Assembly (NCBI GenBank): GCA_023230175.1
Contig: JALNXV010000256.1
Coordinates: 1-5,364 of the forward strand
DNA from: Candidatus Cloacimonadota bacterium
GTDB taxonomy: Bacteria > Cloacimonadota > Cloacimonadia > Cloacimonadales > WRIO01
Direction of reading: 5' to 3'
Length of the DNA stretch: 5,364 nucleotides
The first letter of the stretch is position 1. Each line of letters begins with the position of its first letter. This document shows positions 1 through 5,364 of this stretch, piece by piece. The notes beneath the pieces are model-generated. The model was not told where the DNA came from. It searched no databases and saw nothing but the letters and a program-made list of their open reading frames with translations. A program made the translations under genes and the position numbers.

Positions 1-1
1 A

Positions 2-1732
2 TTAACTAAATTAGCTCTTGCTCCGGAACAAATAAAAGATTCATCTTATAATATTGATTTTTTGCAAAATCCGGATAAATCATATTATGCTGTAATTCAC
101 CAAGGTGATTTTGAATTGATGTCTCTTTTAAACAGTACTGCAAATATTATATATAGTAAAAAACATCTTTATTATCAATATATTGAGCCTATTGAGGTAA
201 GTATTATGAATATTATTAACTTATTTTATAATTCTCAAGATGATTCATATACAACAATCCTTTATATTGGTAATGAAGCTAAATTGGGTATAGTAATCAA
301 TGGAAAAAGAATTGTCAAAAACTTCCCTATTATGATTTATGATACAGATCCTGAAAAGGTTAGAGAAGCTGTATTTGCAAAAATTATGCTTGAACAAGAG
401 AGTTCTGAATTCCCGATTATAGAGAAGATGATATTATGTGGAGATTATGCTACTGAAGATGATATTAGATTTTATAATGAAAAAACTAATTATGAACATA
501 ATTTGTTTTTTCCTTTATGCCGAATTGAAAAAAAACAAAAGATAAATATTGAAATTGCTGATGATATTAACGTTAATACTATACCTTCTTTTATTGTTCC
601 CATTGCTCTTGCTTTAAAGGGAGCAAATCCTAATTATAAAGAATTTAATAGATTTAACCTTTTACCAAAAAGGATAATAGAAGCCCAAAAAGTCTTTAAA
701 ATCGAGTGGCACGGCTTTTTAATTTTAGCTTTATTATTTATTGTTACTGTTCTTGGAACAAGTAATTGTTTGAAAAATCAATATATGTTAGAACAATTAA
801 AAAATAAATATAGTGTTACAAGCAATGAAATAAATACCTTAAAAAATTTCGAGATTTTATTGAAAGATTATACAGAACAAATTTCTTTTTATAATACAAT
901 AAATAGTAAAATTGTAAGTATTGCAAATGAAAAAAATTCATTTTCCGAAGTATTGTATTCACTTTCAGAATTTACTGATAATAATCCTTTATGTTGGATT
1001 GAAAATTTTACTAGTACTGATTCAAAAATAACTATCAAGGGTAAATCTTATCATCGCAATAGGATATCAAATTTAGCTAAATTATTTGCTGATGGAGCGA
1101 TTTCCAGAATTAATGAAAATAAAATTAGTAGTGCAGTAGTATGGGATTTTGATATTAGTTTTTCAAAACCCTTAGGTAAGTTCCCTGAAACTATACAACT
1201 TCCAAAATATCTGGAAAGTTTTGAATATTTTCTTGAATGGTATCAAGAAAAGCATATACAAAAATTTAATATTCCTCAATTTGAAAAGAAAGATGTTCAA
1301 CAGACACCTCGAGTAAATGAGAGACCTCAAGCAAAAGCAGTTGAGATTACAATTTCATTTGAAGACTTATATAATCAAGCAAGGGATAATTATTTGTCAG
1401 GCAATTTTGAGATAACTATCAGAAGTATTCATACTGTAATTGAAGAATATCGGGAACATAAGGATATTGATCTTGCTTATTATTTGTTAGGTGAAACATA
1501 TTATGTTTTGAGTGAATTTAATGAAGCAAGTAAAAATTTTCTTGCAGTAATTGATTTAAAAAAGAATAAATTACCGGAAGCATATTTCTTTTTAGGAAAG
1601 TCTTATGAAGCTTTAACAGATTATGATAGAGCTATTTCTACATATACTGAATTGATTAGGCTATATCCAGAAAATGCTTTAAGTAAAACTGCAGAAGAAC
1701 AATTAAAAAACCTATTTGGAGAATATGAATGA
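2..1732 (+). CDS. PilM-PilN fusion protein with C-terminal TPR domain (type IV pilus assembly; 5'-partial)
   Basis: This is the inner-membrane platform protein of a type IV pilus or type II secretion-like machine. The reading frame is open to the left edge, so the true start lies upstream; the TTG at 62 is only an internal Leu codon. Numbering from the first in-window codon, residues 1-210 resemble the C-terminal part of PilM/GspL actin-fold domains (ILYIGNEAKLGIVI at 86-99; LCGDYA at 145-150). Residues 218-224 (FNLLPKR) match the PilN N-terminal motif that docks into PilM. A single membrane helix follows (about 236-256), then a coiled coil (257-285) and a PilN-like ferredoxin fold (about 314-388, WIENF...ITIKGKSY...VVWDFDISF). 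After a Q/P/R-rich linker (about 420-450), about three TPR repeats occupy 453-572. No ATG, GTG or TTG codon lies in frame between residues 169 and 218, so PilM and PilN parts are truly fused. The gene overlaps the next by 4 bp (ATGA). GspL of type II secretion is the main alternative identity. Confidence 0.82.
   Translation, partial: LTKLALAPEQIKDSSYNIDFLQNPDKSYYAVIHQGDFELMSLLNSTANIIYSKKHLYYQYIEPIEVSIMNIINLFYNSQDDSYTTILYIGNEAKLGIVINGKRIVKNFPIMIYDTDPEKVREAVFAKIMLEQESSEFPIIEKMILCGDYATEDDIRFYNEKTNYEHNLFFPLCRIEKKQKINIEIADDINVNTIPSFIVPIALALKGANPNYKEFNRFNLLPKRIIEAQKVFKIEWHGFLILALLFIVTVLGTSNCLKNQYMLEQLKNKYSVTSNEINTLKNFEILLKDYTEQISFYNTINSKIVSIANEKNSFSEVLYSLSEFTDNNPLCWIENFTSTDSKITIKGKSYHRNRISNLAKLFADGAISRINENKISSAVVWDFDISFSKPLGKFPETIQLPKYLESFEYFLEWYQEKHIQKFNIPQFEKKDVQQTPRVNERPQAKAVEITISFEDLYNQARDNYLSGNFEITIRSIHTVIEEYREHKDIDLAYYLLGETYYVLSEFNEASKNFLAVIDLKKNKLPEAYFFLGKSYEALTDYDRAISTYTELIRLYPENALSKTAEEQLKNLFGEYE
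1718..1722 (+). promoter_or_regulatory. Ribosome binding site for the PilO-PilP gene
   Basis: GGAGA lies 6 nt before the ATG at 1729, inside the end of the upstream coding region. It supports this start and indicates translational coupling through the ATGA overlap. Confidence 0.7.
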
Positions 1733-2601
1733 CATATTCAATCAGAAACTCACTAATATTATTTTCGTTGTTATTGTTGATATCTATCTTTTTTTTAATC
1801 AGAATTGCATCTTTTAAAAAAGATATTGTATTAATTGAAGATAATCTACAAAAAACTACAAAGGAATTATCTGCTTTATCTAAAGTAAGACCTGATACTC
1901 TACAAATTATTTATTTAAAGCACAAAAAAGATTATGTAGAAAATTGGATTAATACAAATAGTAAATTATATCTTGATAATGAAGATTCACAGATTACGTG
2001 GAAATATCTTCAAAATATTATTGCTAAGTTTGCACCGGATTTTCAGTTTAATTTTGTTGTTGGTCAGCGTCAAAATGCTCTCAGTGAATATACTATAAGC
2101 GGTAAAACAGACATTATCACATTATATAATTTTATCAATTATATTGAGAAACAATTAGCTTTATATACTATTGAAAGTTTACAATTAAATCCATCTCTTC
2201 AAGAAACTGATTCCGGGCCTATGAATGTTATTAGTTTTAATCTTGTTTTGAAACCTTGGGTTGATAACCAAACAGGCATTAATATACTTGAAAAACCTTT
2301 GAGAAGGATAAGTTTTAAACATTTATTAAATGATCCTTTACGTGCCCGGATTCATAGACCTTTAAGAGATCCTATGCAAGATGAATTATTAAATTATGAA
2401 GAACTAATATTAGTCTCATATACTGAAGATAAGGCGTTTTTTATTAAACAAAATAAACAAATTATTACTTTGAAATATAAAGACAAAGTAGCTTATGGTT
2501 ATTTTAGTCACATTGATGAAGAAAAACAAGAAGCGGTTTTTAAAATAAATAAAACCGGTTTATATGAAACGGTTACTATACCTTTAGAAAAAGGAATTTA
2601 G
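1729..2601 (+). CDS. PilO-PilP fusion protein (type IV pilus alignment complex)
   Basis: This protein is inferred to partner the upstream PilN-like domain and link the inner membrane to the secretin. A short cytoplasmic N-terminus is followed by a membrane helix (about residues 6-26), then a coiled-coil stretch (29-53). A PilO/GspM-type ferredoxin-like domain follows at about 85-177, with YTISGKTDIITLYNFINYIE at 121-140 and the strand ISFNLVLKPW. A basic linker (178-220) repeats a DP motif (NDPLR, RDPM), as in the stretch before PilP beta domains. Residues 222-287 fit the PilP/GspC HR beta domain: YEELILVSYTEDKAFF, then IITLKYKDKVAYGYFSHIDE, then VTIPLEKG. Separate PilO and PilP are each roughly 170-210 residues; here both roles fit in 290. 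The ATG at 1729 has a good ribosome binding site and overlaps the previous stop; the secretin gene starts one base after this stop. A GspM-GspC fusion is the alternative. The PilO half is assigned by architecture and order more than by residue identity. Confidence 0.78.
   Translation: MTYSIRNSLILFSLLLLISIFFLIRIASFKKDIVLIEDNLQKTTKELSALSKVRPDTLQIIYLKHKKDYVENWINTNSKLYLDNEDSQITWKYLQNIIAKFAPDFQFNFVVGQRQNALSEYTISGKTDIITLYNFINYIEKQLALYTIESLQLNPSLQETDSGPMNVISFNLVLKPWVDNQTGINILEKPLRRISFKHLLNDPLRARIHRPLRDPMQDELLNYEELILVSYTEDKAFFIKQNKQIITLKYKDKVAYGYFSHIDEEKQEAVFKINKTGLYETVTIPLEKGI
2591..2595 (+). promoter_or_regulatory. Ribosome binding site for the secretin gene
   Basis: AAGGA lies 7 nt before the ATG at 2603, within the last codons of the preceding gene. 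It fixes the start and shows Shine-Dalgarno-led translation in this operon. Confidence 0.7.
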
Positions 2602-2602
2602 A

Positions 2603-3778
2603 ATGAAGAAAATAGTTTTATTTTTATTTGTTATTATTTATTTGAGCTCTATTTTATTAGTTGCTCAGACTTTAAATACACGAATAACTATACAGAAAAA
2701 TCTTGATTTTCAGACTGCCTTAAAAATTATTGAAAACTTTTCATTGGCTGAGGAAAACAAGAATATAATTAATATGAGCTCTTTTACCGGTAATGTACCG
2801 ATTCAAATCAATCAATTACCATGGAAAGATGCTTTACAACTAATGATTAATACCTTGAATTTAGAATTACAAGAAAATCCCGGAGTATATATTATTTCTG
2901 ATAAAGTAGTTACACGACAATCTTCAGAGTATAGTGTAGATGATAAAATGATAAGAATTAGTGCTACTTTTTTTAGAGCAGATAAAAGTTTTTTAAATAG
3001 TATGGGTATAGATTGGTCAACTCTTGTTGATGGAGAAGTTCAAGCACAAATTGATTTTAAGGCTGCCGGTCAAGTTGCAGATGATTTATTCTCAGCATCT
3101 GCTGCACATCAATTCAATGAAGGTTCAACAGTGATTGAAGTAAATACATTACTCAAAACGCTTGAAGCTAATCAAAAAGGTTCTGTCATTGCCAGGCCAT
3201 CAATTACGGTTTTAAATGGTAAAGAGGGTCATATTCAAGTTGGTCAAGATTTTTCTGTTAAAACTACTGATGAAGCAGGCAATATCTCAGATCAATTCTT
3301 TTCTACCGGTATTATCTTAACTGTTACACCTACTCTGATTAAGGAAGATGATTTTGAATTAATCTTTTTAGAGGCATCTGTTGAGAAAAGTAATGCTACT
3401 CCCGGACAGATTTCAACAATTATCAATAAAAATGAAACAAGAACAGATGTCTTAATGTTTCACGGTGAAGAGACTGTTATGGCAGGACTTGTTGATGTTG
3501 AATATACAAAACAAAGGACAGGAATACCTTTCTTGAAAGATTTACCTTGGTGGTTTTTAGGCTTAAAATACCTCTTTGGTTATGAAAGATTTGAACAAAA
3601 TAATCGAGAGATGGTTGTTATTTTAAAAACTGAAATCGTAGAACCTGCAAGAGAGAGAATCAAAAGAAAAGAAGAACTAAAAGAGCAATTTAAAAGACTT
3701 AAACAAGATTTTGATAATATTGGCGAAAAATTAGATGAAAAGCCTGAAGAGTTTAAAATAAAAGATTTAAGAGATTAA
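2603..3778 (+). CDS. pilQ: Short secretin of type IV pilus / type II secretion family (PilQ/GspD-like)
   Basis: This is the predicted outer-membrane ring through which the pilus or secreted substrate passes. Residues 1-21 form a signal peptide (MKK, hydrophobic core, Ala-21 as plausible cleavage site) with no lipobox Cys. About 28-100 looks like an STN/N0-type domain (NVPIQINQLPWKDALQLMI, then GVYIISD). The secretin domain runs from about 117 to 347: IRISATFFRADKSFLNSMGIDW, VIARPSITVLNGKEGHIQVG, STGIILTVTPTL, the late NETRTDVLMFHGEETVMAGL, and GIPFLKDLPWW...LKYLFG, matching the family's P-L-x-D-I-P motif. A charged, probably helical tail (348-391) follows. At 391 residues it is far shorter than usual PilQ or GspD (about 600-750): no AMIN domain and no clear N1-type (KH-like) domain lies between the STN-like and secretin parts. 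The symbol rests on position after pilM-N-O-P-like domains; the secretin family itself is secure. It is the last gene of the operon before the convergent block. Confidence 0.9.
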   Translation: MKKIVLFLFVIIYLSSILLVAQTLNTRITIQKNLDFQTALKIIENFSLAEENKNIINMSSFTGNVPIQINQLPWKDALQLMINTLNLELQENPGVYIISDKVVTRQSSEYSVDDKMIRISATFFRADKSFLNSMGIDWSTLVDGEVQAQIDFKAAGQVADDLFSASAAHQFNEGSTVIEVNTLLKTLEANQKGSVIARPSITVLNGKEGHIQVGQDFSVKTTDEAGNISDQFFSTGIILTVTPTLIKEDDFELIFLEASVEKSNATPGQISTIINKNETRTDVLMFHGEETVMAGLVDVEYTKQRTGIPFLKDLPWWFLGLKYLFGYERFEQNNREMVVILKTEIVEPARERIKRKEELKEQFKRLKQDFDNIGEKLDEKPEEFKIKDLRD

Positions 3779-3824
3779 TTAAAGGTTTTTAATTTATATT
3801 AAGACTTTTGAGCAATTATGTTGT

Positions 3825-3848
3825 GCGAGCATCCCTGCTTGCCTTTTA
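3825..3848 (+). terminator. Possible intrinsic terminator after the pilus operon
   Basis: A 7 bp stem (3825-3831 with 3836-3842, one G-T wobble) closes a 4-base TCCC loop and is followed on the + strand by CTTTTA. It stands 46 bp after the secretin stop in the convergent gap and is noticeably GC-richer than its surroundings. The T-run is short, so termination would be weak. On the - strand the same hairpin lies just beyond the permease stop but lacks a T-run. The rest of the gap (3779-3858) shows no gene. Confidence 0.45.
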
Positions 3849-3858
3849 CAAGTCGGTA

Positions 3859-4671
3859 TTATATTGAACAGCCTTTTGTTTTATTGATAATTAGTGATGC
3901 TATAAAAAAGCAAAATAAAATCATTACAATTACAGCTCCTGAAGGGAAATTATAATAATATGATCCCAAAAAGCCAATAAAAGACGATATTAAAGCAATT
4001 ATCACACTAATAAAAGTTGCTTTTGGAATTTTTTTAGTAAAGTTTAATGCAGTCATTCCCGGTAAAACAAGTTGAGCTGTTATTAGAATAATGCCAATTA
4101 TTTTGACAGAAATAATGATATTAAGGGCAAGTAATACTAAAAACCATAGGTATATTTTATCTACAGGTACGTGATAAAAGTTAGCTATTTCATAATTATA
4201 AGTCATATAGAGGATTTCTCTATAAAAAGCATACAAGAAGAGTATGTTAAAAACAATCAAACTTAAAAACATATATAAATCTAATTTATTAACCAACAAT
4301 ATATTACCAAACATATAACTTGCTAAATCCATTGTATATGACTTTTTAAGTGATAAGATAATTACTCCGAGAGCCATAGATACCGATAAGATTATAAAGG
4401 TAATATTTGTTTCTTCAAATTTATATTTTTTGCTTAAATATTGAATCACCCAGACCATTATTAAGATAAATATCCCGCTCACCCAGGAAACAGACCACCC
4501 AAAAAATAAGGCAATTGCTATGCCTGTAAAAGAAATATGCGAAAGTGCTTCTGACATATAGGATATCTTTTTTAAACTTATAAATACACTTAGTAACGAT
4601 GTTGATATTGCTGACAGAAGTGCACCAATAAATGCTAATCTTAAAAAACCAATATTAAACCAATCAAACAT
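3859..4671 (-). CDS. znuB: Metal ABC transporter permease, ZnuB/MntB-type (ABC-3 family)
   Basis: This is the membrane-spanning subunit of a Zn2+/Mn2+ importer, working as a dimer with the adjacent ATPase. It has 270 residues, the usual family length, and about eight hydrophobic segments (roughly 8-33, 44-58, 61-79, 90-107, 128-150, 173-206, 217-237, 244-263). Family landmarks are clear: KKISYMSEALSHISFTGIAI at 34-53 (the conserved first-loop L-S-H region), ASYMFGNIL at 117-125, SVKIIGIILITAQLVLPGMT at 188-207 (the L-P-x-x-T stretch), and YYYNFPSGAVIVMI at 238-251. The ATG at 4671 follows the ATPase stop directly, with an AAGGAA ribosome site 6 nt upstream, so the two are co-transcribed. There is no C-terminal regulatory extension. 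Zn is preferred because the partner looks ZnuC-like, but Mn or Fe(II) cannot be excluded from sequence alone. Confidence 0.93.
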   Translation of the reverse strand: MFDWFNIGFLRLAFIGALLSAISTSLLSVFISLKKISYMSEALSHISFTGIAIALFFGWSVSWVSGIFILIMVWVIQYLSKKYKFEETNITFIILSVSMALGVIILSLKKSYTMDLASYMFGNILLVNKLDLYMFLSLIVFNILFLYAFYREILYMTYNYEIANFYHVPVDKIYLWFLVLLALNIIISVKIIGIILITAQLVLPGMTALNFTKKIPKATFISVIIALISSFIGFLGSYYYNFPSGAVIVMILFCFFIASLIINKTKGCSI

Positions 4672-5364
4672 TTAGTATTCCTTATTTATTAGATGAAAGT
4701 TTTCGCCGAAAGTATTATGTAGTTCTTTAGCTGTTAATAACTTTGGCTGTGAATGACAATGTAGTGTTTTATTTAGACAAACCAGGGAAGTGCAATAGTC
4801 AGATAGCATATGTAAATCGTGTGAGATCGTAATGATAGTCTTGCCTTGTTGATTTAAAAGTTTTAGTAATTTAAAAAAATTATTAACACCGGTTTTATCC
4901 ACTCCGGCTTCCGGTTCATCCAGAAAGATATATGTAGATTCTGTTGAAAGGGCTCTTGCTAAAAGCATCCTTTGAAATTCTCCGCCGGATAAGGAACCTA
5001 TATATTTATCTTTTAAATGAATTATGCCTACTAAGTCAATGTTTTTCAAAGCTATTTCATAATCTTCTTTTGTAAATCTTTTAATAAGTTTTTTATAAAA
5101 CATACGACCTAAGAGGACTAAATCAATTACTTTGATGGGAAACCCGGAATCAATTTCTTCTTTTTGAGGCAGATATGCGATAGGATGATTTTTGAGATAG
5201 ATATTATTTTGTATATTATTAATGAGTATATTTCCTTGTTGCATAGGTATCATATTTAGGATTAATTTAAGCAAGGTTGATTTTCCTGCTCCGTTTGGAC
5301 CTACGATTGCGATGAAATCATTATCTTCGATTAGTAGGTTTATATTTTCAAGGATAGTTCTGTG
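4672..5364 (-). CDS. znuC: Metal ABC transporter ATP-binding protein, ZnuC-type (5'-partial)
   Basis: This ATPase powers metal uptake through the adjacent permease. The frame is open to the window edge, so the gene begins outside; probably only about ten residues are missing. Numbering from the first visible codon, all nucleotide-binding motifs are intact: Walker A GPNGAGKST (22-30), Q-loop Gln-67 in AYLPQKEEIDSGFPIKVIDL (the P-Q-x-x-x-x-D-x-x-F-P-hydrophobic pattern of Zn/Mn/Fe importers), signature LSGGEFQR (125-132), Walker B YIFLDE (145-150, catalytic Glu-150), D-loop EAGVD, and H-loop His-182. The C-terminal segment CLNKTLHCHSQP (196-207) resembles the L-N-x-x-x-x-x-H-G-x-P segment of ZnuC proteins. 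A start at the TTG at 5274 would begin just after Walker A and give an inactive protein, so it is rejected. The gene stops immediately before the permease ATG. A metal-binding protein (ZnuA-like) is expected nearby, outside the window. Confidence 0.93.
   Translation of the reverse strand, partial: HRTILENINLLIEDNDFIAIVGPNGAGKSTLLKLILNMIPMQQGNILINNIQNNIYLKNHPIAYLPQKEEIDSGFPIKVIDLVLLGRMFYKKLIKRFTKEDYEIALKNIDLVGIIHLKDKYIGSLSGGEFQRMLLARALSTESTYIFLDEPEAGVDKTGVNNFFKLLKLLNQQGKTIITISHDLHMLSDYCTSLVCLNKTLHCHSQPKLLTAKELHNTFGENFHLINKEY
4678..4683 (-). promoter_or_regulatory. Ribosome binding site for the permease gene
   Basis: AAGGAA on the - strand ends 6 nt before the permease ATG, inside the last codons of the ATPase gene. 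It confirms the permease start and the coupling of the two genes. Confidence 0.65.

Noticed and set aside
62..64. TTG as start codon of the first gene
   Set aside because: The frame is open for 20 further codons to the window edge, no ribosome site precedes the TTG, and a PilM-like domain needs more N-terminal sequence.
2374..2598. Internal ATG in gene 2 as the start of a separate PilP-like gene
   Set aside because: It would lack the signal peptide or lipobox of PilP and has no strong ribosome site; the frame is continuous with the PilO-like part, so fusion is simpler.
2..3778. A plain type II secretion gspL-gspM/C-gspD cluster
   Set aside because: Not excluded, but N-L-L-P motif retention, the PilO-then-PilP-like domain order and the secretin placed last fit the pilMNOPQ layout better; T2SS normally has gspC and gspD ahead of gspE and gspL/M at the end.
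3779..3858. Small RNA gene or short ORF in the convergent gap
   Set aside because: The gap is only 80 bp, with one short hairpin and no start codon plus ribosome site of useful length on either strand.
5272..5274. TTG as start codon of the ATPase gene
   Set aside because: In-frame upstream sequence encodes the Walker A motif GPNGAGKST immediately before it; starting here would remove the ATP-binding loop.
1..5364. CRISPR arrays, insertion sequences, tRNA genes or defence systems
   Set aside because: No direct repeats with spacers, terminal inverted repeats, transposase motifs or tRNA-like folds were seen; coding density is high and all genes fit two ordinary envelope functions.

Overview
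The window is strongly AT-rich and carries five protein genes in two convergent blocks, with an 80 bp gap between them. The left block (+ strand, 2-3778) is a tightly coupled operon segment: a 4 bp ATGA overlap, then a 1 bp gap, each start preceded by a purine-rich Shine-Dalgarno site. It encodes the envelope-spanning part of a type IV pilus (or closely related type II secretion) machine. The right block (- strand, 3859-5364) encodes the permease and ATPase of a Zn/Mn-type ABC importer. Both outermost genes run off the window: the first lacks its N-terminus and the last lacks about ten N-terminal residues.

The left block follows the classical pilM-N-O-P-Q order but is compressed into three polypeptides. 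Gene 1 joins a PilM-like (actin-fold) cytoplasmic domain, the PilN docking motif (FNLLPKR), a PilN membrane helix and periplasmic domain, and a C-terminal TPR domain. Gene 2 joins a PilO-like membrane/coiled-coil/ferredoxin-like protein to a PilP-like (GspC HR-like) beta domain. Gene 3 is a very short secretin with one recognisable N-terminal domain, the complete C-terminal secretin domain and a charged helical tail. Together they would form a continuous path from the cytoplasmic ring through the inner membrane and periplasm to the outer-membrane pore. This compaction is the most interesting thing in the window.

The right block is a conventional metal-uptake pair. The ATPase (ZnuC-like) ends one base before the permease (ZnuB-like) begins. 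A substrate-binding protein gene probably lies outside the window.

A secretin implies a bacterium with an outer membrane. Low GC, Shine-Dalgarno use and the fused pilus genes suggest an uncultured or poorly studied low-GC diderm lineage, possibly FCB-related such as Cloacimonadota. That placement is a guess from style, not from a marker gene. I see no RNA gene, insertion sequence, CRISPR array or sign of horizontal transfer.
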